From positions 144,901 to 208,900 of the forward strand of contig JAVBME010000007.1 in the NCBI GenBank assembly GCA_031552765.1: 64,000 nucleotides of DNA, written 5' to 3'. Source of the DNA: JAVBME01 sp031552765. Its GTDB lineage: Bacteria > Bacillota > Negativicutes > Acidaminococcales > JAISLQ01. Below are positions 51,872 through 59,948 of the stretch, one piece after another. Each line of letters opens with the position of its first letter. Position 1 is the first letter of the stretch. The notes under the pieces were generated by a model. That model made no database searches. It was given only the letters and a program-made list of their open reading frames with translations, and was not told the origin of the DNA. Made by a program: the position numbers and the translations under genes.

Positions 51872-52218
51872 TGATGGATTATATTATCAATATTGCCGCG
51901 CCCTTTATCGCTTTTCTTTTTCTCATGCTGCTCTCTTTGGCAGCCAGCAGTTTTTGGCTGGCGCTGGCTTTAAACGCCGCCCTGTTTTCTTTTTGTCTTT
52001 ACCGGCCGGACTTGCCGGCCCTCTTGCCCAGCGTCACGGTCTGGGCGGCGGTCATTATCGCCTACTTTACGGCGCACTGTTTTGACAAAGATGTGCGTAT
52101 CCTCAAAGGACCGGAGGGACGAAAAACATCTTGGCGGAAAATGCTCATTTCAGAGTATGGCTCATTCCGCGCCTGGTCCAAAAGCAAGTTTGGTTTAACA
52201 AAAACAGGCGCATTGTAA
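51871..52218 (+). CDS. Small membrane protein coupled to the secreted peptide
   Basis: 115 residues. Three hydrophobic helices in the first 75 residues (IAAPFIAFLFLMLLSLAASSFWLALALNA broken by short polar turns; VTVWAAVIIAYFTAHCF), then a basic cytoplasmic tail of about 40 residues (GRKTSWRKMLISEYG...WSKSKFG). No family recognised. The ATG overlaps the peptide stop; the next codon is also ATG. The pairing suggests a common job, such as handling the peptide, but nothing else supports this. Confidence 0.65.
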   Translation: MMDYIINIAAPFIAFLFLMLLSLAASSFWLALALNAALFSFCLYRPDLPALLPSVTVWAAVIIAYFTAHCFDKDVRILKGPEGRKTSWRKMLISEYGSFRAWSKSKFGLTKTGAL

Positions 52219-52255
52219 GAAATGCAGCCATTACCAGTTTAATATTTTTCAGTTA

Positions 52256-52282
52256 CAGCCGGCAAATTGCCGGCTGTTTTTT
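52256..52282 (+). terminator. Terminator of the peptide/membrane-protein pair
   Basis: Palindromic stem CAGCCGGCAA / TTGCCGGCTG followed by TTTTTTC, 38 bp past the stop. Confidence 0.85.
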
Positions 52283-52302
52283 CATCATATGAATATACCT
52301 GG

Positions 52303-52340
52303 CTGTATGAGAATTTTGCTTCCTGCAAAATTCTCTACAG
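52303..52340. repeat. Long perfect hairpin upstream of the GntR-controlled promoter
   Basis: Arms CTGTA(T)GAGAATTTTGC and GCAAAATTCTCTACAG pair over 16 bp with one bulge around a TTCCT loop. No T-run follows, so it is not an obvious terminator. It lies 25 bp upstream of the TTGACA box. Confidence 0.6.
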
Positions 52341-52364
52341 CCTTTGTTGTGTCCCCGCAGTATA

Positions 52365-52414
52365 TTGACAAAGGAAAAACTCAATGCTAGTATAATGATA
52401 TATGATATATCATT
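52365..52414 (+). promoter_or_regulatory. Promoter with overlapping palindromic operator
   Basis: TTGACA (52365-52370), 17 bp, TAGTAT (52388-52393), with TATAAT three bases further (52391-52396) as an alternative -10. A perfect dyad, AATGATATAT and ATATATCATT around a central G (52394-52414), covers the -10 and start site. A bound repressor would block transcription. The GntR-type gene at 56114 is the natural candidate. Confidence 0.75.
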
Positions 52415-52443
52415 TATTATTATATAAAAAGGGATGTGGATGC

Positions 52444-53646
52444 ATGGCAAACAATCATTACAAAGAGGGCTGTTGGTGGGCCAGCCCTTACAACGACTAT
52501 GACGAGGTAGTCAAAGAGTTCAAACTGCCGCCCAAAGTAGAGATACACGACGCTACTTTGCGCGACGGCGAACAAACGCCGGGCGTGGTTTTCTCCGTAG
52601 ACGACAAGGTCCGTATAGCGGAAAAACTAGACGAAATAGGCGTCGAGCGTATCGAAGCCGGCATGCCGGCGGTCTCCAACGATGATTTTCTTGCTATAAA
52701 AGCAATTTCCAAGCGCAATTTGAAGGCCAAGATATTCACCTTTGCGCGGGCGATGCGCGAAGATATCGACAAGGCGGCCGACTGCGGCGCCCACGGCGTG
52801 GTCATAGAAGTGCCTATCGGTTATCCGAAACTGAAGTACCAATTCAAATGGACATGGGAAAATGTACTGGAAAAGAGCATGGACTGCATCAACTACGCCA
52901 GAAGTCAGGGGCTTTCCACCCTCTACTTCCCTTACGACACGACGCGCGCCCGAGAAGAAGACCTCGAACAGCTTATGGCCGGCATCATGAAAAACTCCCC
53001 GCCTGATTCGGTCGGCGTGGTAGATACTATGGGCTGTGCACTGCCAGAGAGCATCCAGTACCTAGTACGCAAAATGAAAGCCCTGACCGGCGGCCTGCCG
53101 GTAGAAGTACACACCCACAACGACTTTGGCATGGGCGTGGCGACCGAGCTGGCAGGAGTGGCTGCCGGCGCCGATGTTATCCATTCTTGCATGAACGGTT
53201 TGGGTGAGCGTACAGGTAATGCCGCCACCGAAGAGCTGATGGTAGCTTTGAAAGTGCTTTACGGCACAGCCAACGATTACAAGCTCGATAAATTGCTGGA
53301 AACCTGCCAGATGATAGAAAAAATCTCCGGCGTAAAACTTGCGGAAAACAAACCGATCGCCGGCAGCCGCAACTATACCCGTGAATCCGGCATCGGCGTC
53401 GACCTGGTACTCAAAGAGCCTTTGGCCATGTTTGCTACCGACCCGCGTTATTTTGGCCGTACCGGCGATATTGTACTGGGCAAAAAAAGCGGCAAGGCTT
53501 CAGTCGAATACTTTTTAGCAAAGAATAATATAGAAATTCCGGACGCAAAAATAAATAACGTACTGGAAAAAGTGAAGGAAACTGGGGCAAAAAAGAAGGG
53601 GTTGTTGACGGACGCTGAGTTCGTGGAGATCGTTAAGAGCATTTGA
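52444..53646 (+). CDS. Isopropylmalate/homocitrate synthase family protein (HMGL-like)
   Basis: 400 residues from the ATG at 52444. TIM-barrel aldol-type enzyme: HDATLRDGEQTPGVVFS is the diagnostic first motif, VHTHNDFGMGVATELAGVAAGADVIHSCMNGLGERTGNA the second, both with metal and catalytic residues. C-terminal regulatory domain of LeuA is absent; length suits NifV-like homocitrate, citramalate or Re-citrate synthases, or HMG-CoA-lyase-like enzymes. No nif or leucine genes are near. Co-transcription with a cyclase-family hydrolase and an anion transporter under a GntR repressor suggests a catabolic or salvage role for a hydroxy-dicarboxylate. Substrate unknown. Confidence 0.85.
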   Translation: MANNHYKEGCWWASPYNDYDEVVKEFKLPPKVEIHDATLRDGEQTPGVVFSVDDKVRIAEKLDEIGVERIEAGMPAVSNDDFLAIKAISKRNLKAKIFTFARAMREDIDKAADCGAHGVVIEVPIGYPKLKYQFKWTWENVLEKSMDCINYARSQGLSTLYFPYDTTRAREEDLEQLMAGIMKNSPPDSVGVVDTMGCALPESIQYLVRKMKALTGGLPVEVHTHNDFGMGVATELAGVAAGADVIHSCMNGLGERTGNAATEELMVALKVLYGTANDYKLDKLLETCQMIEKISGVKLAENKPIAGSRNYTRESGIGVDLVLKEPLAMFATDPRYFGRTGDIVLGKKSGKASVEYFLAKNNIEIPDAKINNVLEKVKETGAKKKGLLTDAEFVEIVKSI

Positions 53647-53673
53647 TAACGAGAAGTAAAAGGAGAGATGATT

Positions 53674-54441
53674 ATGGCAAAGTTGATCGATTTGAGTGTT
53701 TCTCATTACACGGGGGCGACCGAACCGTTCGGCCCCACTATTGAGCATTCCGGCCACGCGGCCGGCGCTTCCCGCCTGGCCAAGATGGCGGGGATAGAGC
53801 CGACTGATTTCCCCGATACCATGGCTTTAGCTACGGATTTTATCTCCGGCTCCACGCACGCCGGCACGCATATCGACGCGCCTTTTCATTACGGGCCTAA
53901 CAGTGAAGGCAAACCGGCTAAGACTATAGACCAAATACCGCTCGAGTGGTGTTACGGCCCCGGTGTTGTACTGGATATGCGCCATAAAGAAGCCGGTTCG
54001 GAAATTACCGCGGCGGACATGCAAGAAGCGTTCGACAAGATGGGTTATGATCTAAAACCCGGCGACATCGTTATGCTGCATACCGGCTGCGACAAATACT
54101 GGGGCACAGATACAAAAACTTATCTTGCCATGCAATCTGGCCTTGGCATAGAAGGCTTAGACTGGCTGCTCGACCAGGGCATCCGCTGCATCGGCATCGA
54201 TGCCTGGACACTTGACCGCCCTGTCCCGGCCATGGTGGAATCTTACAAAAAGACAGGTGATAAAGGCCAACTTTGGCCTACCCATATGCATGGCAGAAAA
54301 CGCGAATACATACAAATAGAAAAATTGGCCCACCTCGAGACGCTTCCCCGTCCTTACGGTTTTACTTTAAGCGTGTTCCCGGTCAAGTTTGAAGGCTGTA
54401 CCGCCGGCTGGTGTAGGGCCGTAGCTATTTTTGATCGATAA
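53674..54441 (+). CDS. Cyclase family protein (kynurenine-formamidase-like metal hydrolase)
   Basis: 255 residues from the ATG at 53674, after AAAGGAGAGATGATT. The metal site HAGTHIDAPFHYG (HxGTHxDxPxHF) is complete, and DIVMLHTGCDKYWG and IRCIGIDAWTLDRP are also typical. Family members hydrolyse or dehydrate small amides, lactones or cyclic acids (kynurenine formamidase, isatin hydrolase). In the operon it may open or close a ring or amide of the imported acid. 27 bp behind the synthase gene. Confidence 0.88.
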   Translation: MAKLIDLSVSHYTGATEPFGPTIEHSGHAAGASRLAKMAGIEPTDFPDTMALATDFISGSTHAGTHIDAPFHYGPNSEGKPAKTIDQIPLEWCYGPGVVLDMRHKEAGSEITAADMQEAFDKMGYDLKPGDIVMLHTGCDKYWGTDTKTYLAMQSGLGIEGLDWLLDQGIRCIGIDAWTLDRPVPAMVESYKKTGDKGQLWPTHMHGRKREYIQIEKLAHLETLPRPYGFTLSVFPVKFEGCTAGWCRAVAIFDR

Positions 54442-54467
54442 TTTGCTAATGTTTGGAGGGTTTGACC

Positions 54468-55916
54468 ATGTCTGAAGTTACTATCAGCAAAAACAACTCC
54501 CTGCCGCCGCAAACCATAAAAAAACTCCTATGGCTGGCCGTCGGCGTAGCAGTACTGGCCGCGTCCTTTTTTGCACCGGCCTTCGCCGGGCTTACCAAGG
54601 CGAGCGTCCGATCGCTGGGCGTTACTTTTGTAACGGTGTTCTGGTGGATAACCGAAGCGCTGCCTATACCGGTCACCGGCCTTTTTGTCTTTCCTTTGAT
54701 GAGCATCATGGGCGTCGTCCCTTTTAAAAAACTATTTGCGCAAACCTTTGGCGATCCTTTCGTTCCTTTTATGATCGGCTGTCTGGCGCTGTCTGTCGCT
54801 TTTACCAAATCCGGCCTCGGCAGGCGCATCACCTATATCATGCTCAGCATGTCCGGCACGAAAGTAAGCCGCATACTTGACGCTTTTTTCTGGATACCTT
54901 TCGTTATATCGGCTTTTATCACAGATCTGGCTGTAGTCGCCCTGATGTATCCGATTGCTCTTAGTTTGGCGAGAGCCGCCAAAGCCGAACCGGGCAAAAG
55001 CAATTTTGGCCTGTGCCTGATGTTCGCCATCACTTTCGGCGGCGTTATCGGCGGACTGTGCACCCCATCCGGCGTCCCATCCAACATCATCACGATAAGC
55101 TTCCTGGAAAAAAACGCCCGCCTCACTGTCGGCTTTCTGGAATGGACAATGATCGCCACCCCTATTGCGATGCTGCTTGGCATAAGTTCGCAATGGCTGA
55201 CGAAAAAAATGTACAAACCGGAAATGGACTACCTGCCCTTTGGCCCGGAAGTCATAACCCAAGAATTAAAGAATATGGGACCATGGACACAGCAGGAAAA
55301 AACTACGCTGCTCGTTTTTCTAGCAGCTGTATCGCTTTGGCTGACCGGTGATTTTACCAAACTTCCTATCTCTATCGTATCGCTCACCATCATCGCCCTT
55401 ATGTGCATACCCGGTTTTAGCGCGGTAAAAGGCTGGCGCGATATCGAAACAGAGCTGGAGTGGGGCTCGCTGATGCTTATGGCCGGCGGCTTTGCGCTGG
55501 GAGTAGCTACTTTCGAAAGCGGGCTCGCCAAATGGCTGGCGCAGCACGCTATACAGCCCCTGGCCGCTCTGCCATTTTATATGCAACCGTTTGCCGTAAC
55601 CATCATGGTCGCCATTGACTCTTTAGGTTTTTCTTCCTTTACCGCGGCGGCGGCCGTCAATGTCCCTTTGATCATAGCTTATGCGCAACAAAACGGCTTC
55701 CCTGTAGCCTCTTTGGCTATGAGCGCCGGTCTGGCCAGCTCTACCCACTTCATCCTGGTAACGGAAAGCCTGTGTTTTGTTTTGACCTATGCCGCCGGCT
55801 ACTATACCTTTAAAGACCTGTTTAAAGTCGGCTCCATCCTTACTGTGATAAGCGCGATTGTCATTGCTCTTGGCATGATTGTTGCCGGCATGCCGGCAGG
55901 CACGCCGCTGCACTGA
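54468..55916 (+). CDS. DASS/SLC13-family sodium:dicarboxylate symporter
   Basis: 482 residues from the ATG at 54468, after GGAGGGTTTGACC. About 11-12 helices. Family motifs: TFVTVFWWITEALPIPVTGLF in the N-terminal half, ITFGGVIGGLCTPSGVPSNIITI (SNT-like hairpin motif, here SNI) and a second hairpin SLGFSSFTAAAAVNVPLIIAYA. Imports di- or tricarboxylates, sulfate-like anions or related acids with Na+. Probably supplies the substrate of the two preceding enzymes. A strong terminator follows, separating it from the regulator gene. Confidence 0.9.
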   Translation: MSEVTISKNNSLPPQTIKKLLWLAVGVAVLAASFFAPAFAGLTKASVRSLGVTFVTVFWWITEALPIPVTGLFVFPLMSIMGVVPFKKLFAQTFGDPFVPFMIGCLALSVAFTKSGLGRRITYIMLSMSGTKVSRILDAFFWIPFVISAFITDLAVVALMYPIALSLARAAKAEPGKSNFGLCLMFAITFGGVIGGLCTPSGVPSNIITISFLEKNARLTVGFLEWTMIATPIAMLLGISSQWLTKKMYKPEMDYLPFGPEVITQELKNMGPWTQQEKTTLLVFLAAVSLWLTGDFTKLPISIVSLTIIALMCIPGFSAVKGWRDIETELEWGSLMLMAGGFALGVATFESGLAKWLAQHAIQPLAALPFYMQPFAVTIMVAIDSLGFSSFTAAAAVNVPLIIAYAQQNGFPVASLAMSAGLASSTHFILVTESLCFVLTYAAGYYTFKDLFKVGSILTVISAIVIALGMIVAGMPAGTPLH

Positions 55917-55940
55917 TCGACTAAAATGTTTGGTATACGA

Positions 55941-55969
55941 AACAGCCCGGTAGCCCGGGCTGTTTTTAT
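55941..55969 (+). terminator. Terminator of the synthase/cyclase/symporter operon
   Basis: 10-bp stem AACAGCCCGG / CCGGGCTGTT, loop TAGC, then TTTATC. Confidence 0.9.
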
Positions 55970-56010
55970 CTTAAAAAGTATTGACTAACGATTTTTATTG
56001 TTATAGGATA

Positions 56011-56045
56011 AATTATATATGGTATATCTGTGTATAATGTATTGT
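56011..56045 (+). promoter_or_regulatory. Candidate GntR operator and promoter of the regulator gene
   Basis: TATATATGGTATATC (56014-56028) is a near copy of GATATATGATATATC from the operator at 52394-52414 (12 of 15 positions by eye). A TATAAT at 56033-56038 follows. Autoregulation is likely. No convincing -35 box was found. Confidence 0.55.
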
Positions 56046-56113
56046 GTATCCATTAATTTTGATTGGGGTTGTTTAAAATTTCCGGCTTGATCAAAGGCTA
56101 CGGTTTGGAGCAT

Positions 56114-56785
56114 ATGGTAACAACCAAACTTGAGGCCGTCTACAACATACTTAAAGAAAATATCGTTAACGGCAATTTAAAACCCGGCGACCGCCTGATC
56201 ATCAGGAAGATCGCGCAAGAACTGGGCGTATCTGAGATACCTGTGCGCGAGGCTATCCGTTCTCTCGAGGCGCAGGGGCTGGTGACCATGATACCGCACG
56301 CCGGCGCGCATGTATCCATGCTGGACAAAAACAATATAAAGGAAATAATAGAAACGAGAAGCATCCTCGAGGGCTATGCCGCCAGCTCCGCCATCCCGCT
56401 CAGCAAAACTACAGCGGCTGAATTTAGAGCATGTATCGAAGAAATGCGCGAATGCGTGCAAAGCGACGACTTTGTTCGTTTTGGCGCGCTCAACGCCCGC
56501 TTTCACCGCATGCTCTGTGAGCAGACCGACAATACGCGCATACAAAAGATAATCAGCTCCCTGATCGGCGAGTACGAAAGGACAAGAGCGGTATTTGCCT
56601 TGTCAAAAGAGCGTCTGAAAAAATCTTTTAAGGAGCACGAAGCCATATTGGCCGCTATGCTGGCTGAAGACAGGGAAAAAACCGAGCGTTTGGTGCGGGA
56701 ACACCGGATGAACGCCGGCGCCGCCCTCTTGGCAACGCTGGAAAATAACGGCCGGCAGAAACGCTCTGCCAGCGGCAAATACTAA
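56114..56785 (+). CDS. GntR-family regulator, FCD (FadR) subfamily
   Basis: 223 residues from the ATG at 56114; TTG codons upstream (from 56063) are possible but the domain starts right here. Winged helix at about 8-75 (LKPGDRLIIRKIAQELGVSEIPVREAIRSLEAQGLVTMIPHAGAHV) and the helical FCD domain (about 85-215) with ETRSILEGYAA and the metal/ligand His in RFHRMLCEQ and REHRMNAG. FCD regulators bind carboxylic acids or sugar acids, which fits a neighbouring organic-acid operon. Probably represses the operon at 52444 and itself. Confidence 0.9.
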   Translation: MVTTKLEAVYNILKENIVNGNLKPGDRLIIRKIAQELGVSEIPVREAIRSLEAQGLVTMIPHAGAHVSMLDKNNIKEIIETRSILEGYAASSAIPLSKTTAAEFRACIEEMRECVQSDDFVRFGALNARFHRMLCEQTDNTRIQKIISSLIGEYERTRAVFALSKERLKKSFKEHEAILAAMLAEDREKTERLVREHRMNAGAALLATLENNGRQKRSASGKY

Positions 56786-56800
56786 ATAGAACACGCGCAA

Positions 56801-56839
56801 AAAACCCGGCGCCACTGTTTGAAAGTGGCGCCGGGTTTT
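56801..56839. terminator. Bidirectional terminator between GntR and GGDEF-EAL genes
   Basis: A 16-bp perfect stem AAAACCCGGCGCCACT / AGTGGCGCCGGGTTTT with a 7-nt loop, A/T-flanked on both sides, between convergent stops. Confidence 0.93.
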
Positions 56840-56859
56840 GTATTGTATGTTTTTATTCA

Positions 56860-59619
56860 TTACATACTAAATAAGTGCTGCTTGCTTTTCAGTTCATCAA
56901 GCGGTATGGGTTTGCTAAAGAGATAGCCCTGCACGAGGTCGACGCCTTCGGTGGCAACGATCTGGTACTGTTCCCTGGTCTCCACCCCTTCGGCGACAAA
57001 AGATATGCCGGCGGCGTGCGACAGGCTGACCATGGTAGTAAAAAACTTCCGAAGATAGCTGTTGCTTTCTATGCCCCAGACGAAAGACCGGTCGGTTTTT
57101 ATTATATTTACCGGCAGTTTATAAAGATTGTAGAGCGAAGAGTAACCTGTGCCGAAATCATCAAGGGCTATCTTGACACCGATTTTTTTCAGTTCGGCCA
57201 ACCGTTCTATGATGATATCAGTTATAAATAGTTCGATGCTTTCGGTGATCTCAAGCGTCAGCATTTGCGGGGGAAAACCATGACGTGAGAGTATGCCCAT
57301 AGTCTTGGCGACGAAGTTTTCATCGTAAAGAAGTGAAGCCGGTATGTTTACGGCGGCCCGGAAATTTGGATAGAGCGTAAAGCCGTTGACTGTCATTTCT
57401 TTAGCCACATTTTCTAGTATCCAATAAGTGATATCGTCGATAAGACTGGTCTGTTCAGCCATCGGAATGAATACGGCGGGAGAGACACTGCCCAGTTCCT
57501 TGCTGTTCCAGCGGCATAGAGCTTCGACTGTCCGCCAGGCGCCGTTTTGCGCGAACACCAAAGGTTGGTAGTGTATGGAAAAACCGTTGAATTCCTCATG
57601 CACCGCACTGCGCAGAAGGTTTTCCATATATTGCCGTTTACTGATGTTCTCTTCCAGGGCATGGGAAAAATGCAATTGGCGCATGTTTTCATGCTTCTGG
57701 ACCGAAGCGAGCGTTATTTCCGCTTTGCGCAAAAGCTCAGACACATATGTGCCGTTCTCCGGGAAAGACACTATGCCAAGGCAGGCCTGCGCGTATATAT
57801 TGCGGCCATCCACCGTCCAGGCTTTATTAAAACGTAAAGTGACCTGCCGGCAGATGTCGTCTAGTACGGACAGGCTGTCATTTTTCAACAGCAGTAAAAA
57901 CTCATCGCCGGCAAACCTGTATACACAGTCTACCAAAGCCGGCATGCCGCATAAAAAATCGCGCATATGCCATAGTACGGCATCGCCGACCGCATAACCG
58001 TAGGCTTCATTTATTTTCCTCAAGTCGTCCACGCCCAATAATACGATGGCGCCTTTATGGCCGGCGGCGATAATTTTGTGCAGGTCTTCTTCCAGCTTGT
58101 AGCGGTTGGGTATATCCAGCAAGCGATCGTAGTAGGCTATATGTTCGGCTTTTATTTTAGATATTTTCTGTTCGGTAATGTCGGAAAAAGTGTACAGTTC
58201 CACCGGCCGGCCGTCGAGCCATTTAACCTTAGAGCAGTTGCCCTGGTACCAGCGGTTTTCCCCGGCGTTGTACTTTTCCCAGTATGTTGTTTTCTCCAGC
58301 AGGGAAAAAACCGGATGCTGCAATCTTTCTTCCGCCTGGCCGATAAGCGCGTTGCCGTTTTTGCCGTCCGGCTGGCAGTTGTCATTGGCAAAAAGAACCG
58401 TCCTGGTATCCGGGTCGAGCACGAGTATGCCAAACTTCATGGTGTTGAGCACCCGCATGGCATGGTCACTGCTTGATTGCAGCTGCATTTGGGCGTTTTT
58501 TTGCAGCAGCACATTGCCGATTATTTGGCAAAAGTATTTAAGTGTATTGTGTTCGCTGGGGTTGTTTTCAAACCTGTCCAGTTGGGCGTTTTCCAGTGTA
58601 AGAACCCCGTACAGCTCTTGGCCGCGTTTTATCGCCCCCTGCACGATCGTGCGCGTGCCTTTGCTGGCATTTTGAACCATTATCTTGTCCACGTTTTGAT
58701 ATACCGGATGTGAGCTCGTTCTAATGTTTTTGATGTATATCGTATGTACTTGGTAATAATCCCGGATAATGTTCCACTCTTCCGGCCGCATATTATAAAA
58801 TATGCAAAAAGGCCTTTGTGTATCGCCAGTCTCCTGGTACCAGCAATGTACAGGATAATCCATATGGCTTTCGCCGATATAGGCGCGGTCTGCGCCGTAA
58901 TATTGCGCCAGTACAATAAGCATCTTGTTTATGCCTGTGTGAAGGTCGGTGGAGTTTGCGGCATCCAGCATGGAAACCAGGACCTCGCGCCGGCCTGTGA
59001 TAATAGACAATGCCCCTTCGCTGATAGTGAGTTGACGCGTTTTATCGGACAATTCCGCTTCCAGGTTCCCCAACCGCATGATGCAGGCAGCCATGTTTTC
59101 CAAAAAATAGCTGAGAAAACGAAGCCTATGCGCCGGTATGGCCGGCAGTTCTTCTATGATGGCGCGAGCCGCCGTATAGGGCAAGCGCGCTTGCATGGCC
59201 TTTTTTTCTATCAGAGAAAAGTCCATGTCATCAAGCCTTATCTGATCAAGCACCAGGCTGGCAAGGTAACGTCCGTTCAAAAAAAGAGGCGCAACGCAAA
59301 TTTTCAGGCCGGTATGTGGGCATGTGTATATGCCGCTCTTTTTTTCCCCTTCCCGTCCGCCAAGTATCGCATTGTAATAATCTTTTTCCGTATCGCCGAC
59401 GCCTGCCAGGCGTTTGGTCAAATAGGAACAGCCGTTATGCCGGTTGCTGGGGCGGGTGACAGCATAACCGGTCGTATTTACTGTGACTGCGGCGCAGCCG
59501 AGGGCTTTTGCGAAAGAATCCTGCAAATGCTGGATATAATCGATGTCCAGTTTGATTTTTTGCAGAGTTGATAAGGGAGTCTTTTGCTGGTATGTAGAAA
59601 CATCAAACAATTGTAGCAC
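56860..59619 (-). CDS. PocR-GAF-PAS-GGDEF-EAL protein
   Basis: 919 residues, soluble. PocR sensory domain (about 25-185; Cys64, Cys100 and the YTCPHTGLKICVAPLF stretch), GAF (about 205-375), PAS (about 385-480), GGDEF (about 490-650, catalytic site AGDEF) and EAL (about 660-915). The EAL domain looks active: VEALCRW, LEITES, ALDDFGTGYSSL, IKTDRSF, AEGVET and QGYLFSKP. AGDEF variants can be active or can be GTP-binding regulators. So net c-di-GMP hydrolysis or a dual role is likely, set by a small hydrophobic ligand of PocR. The start is GTG at 59619, or TTG at 59610, which is better spaced from AAAGGAAG. Confidence 0.9.
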   Translation of the reverse strand: MLQLFDVSTYQQKTPLSTLQKIKLDIDYIQHLQDSFAKALGCAAVTVNTTGYAVTRPSNRHNGCSYLTKRLAGVGDTEKDYYNAILGGREGEKKSGIYTCPHTGLKICVAPLFLNGRYLASLVLDQIRLDDMDFSLIEKKAMQARLPYTAARAIIEELPAIPAHRLRFLSYFLENMAACIMRLGNLEAELSDKTRQLTISEGALSIITGRREVLVSMLDAANSTDLHTGINKMLIVLAQYYGADRAYIGESHMDYPVHCWYQETGDTQRPFCIFYNMRPEEWNIIRDYYQVHTIYIKNIRTSSHPVYQNVDKIMVQNASKGTRTIVQGAIKRGQELYGVLTLENAQLDRFENNPSEHNTLKYFCQIIGNVLLQKNAQMQLQSSSDHAMRVLNTMKFGILVLDPDTRTVLFANDNCQPDGKNGNALIGQAEERLQHPVFSLLEKTTYWEKYNAGENRWYQGNCSKVKWLDGRPVELYTFSDITEQKISKIKAEHIAYYDRLLDIPNRYKLEEDLHKIIAAGHKGAIVLLGVDDLRKINEAYGYAVGDAVLWHMRDFLCGMPALVDCVYRFAGDEFLLLLKNDSLSVLDDICRQVTLRFNKAWTVDGRNIYAQACLGIVSFPENGTYVSELLRKAEITLASVQKHENMRQLHFSHALEENISKRQYMENLLRSAVHEEFNGFSIHYQPLVFAQNGAWRTVEALCRWNSKELGSVSPAVFIPMAEQTSLIDDITYWILENVAKEMTVNGFTLYPNFRAAVNIPASLLYDENFVAKTMGILSRHGFPPQMLTLEITESIELFITDIIIERLAELKKIGVKIALDDFGTGYSSLYNLYKLPVNIIKTDRSFVWGIESNSYLRKFFTTMVSLSHAAGISFVAEGVETREQYQIVATEGVDLVQGYLFSKPIPLDELKSKQHLFSM

Positions 59620-59900
59620 TTCCTTTTGTTTTTAGTATCGCCAGGTATTATTCCGTCCCGGAAACGTTGTCTAAAAACTCGAAGCCCCTCAAACAAAAAA
59701 TTAGCATTATCTTTGATAAGGAAGTAATATACTATCCTTTATTTTTTGTATAAAAATCTCATTATCGCATTATAAAACAAAACAAACAATAATTAGAATA
59801 TTTTACTTTTTTTACACATATCATATTGTATTCTATATATTACTAACAAGATTATCGGAAAGCAATAGCTTTTTTCCAGGAAGAACCACTCTTTTAGTAC
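59620..59900. other. AT-rich intergenic region
   Basis: About 280 bp with no credible gene. Extremely AT-rich, with many TATAAT-like words; it presumably contains the promoter of the GGDEF-EAL gene, but no single -35/-10 pair can be preferred. Confidence 0.5.
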
Positions 59901-59939
59901 AAAAAAAGACAAAAGACGACAGAAATAAAGCTGTCATCT
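59901..59939 (-). terminator. Terminator of the NhaC-type gene
   Basis: Minus strand stem AGATGACAG / CTGTCGTCT (one T-G pair) with an 8-nt loop, then TTTTGTCTTTTTTT, 9 bp past the stop. Confidence 0.85.
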
Positions 59940-59948
59940 CTTCATATA

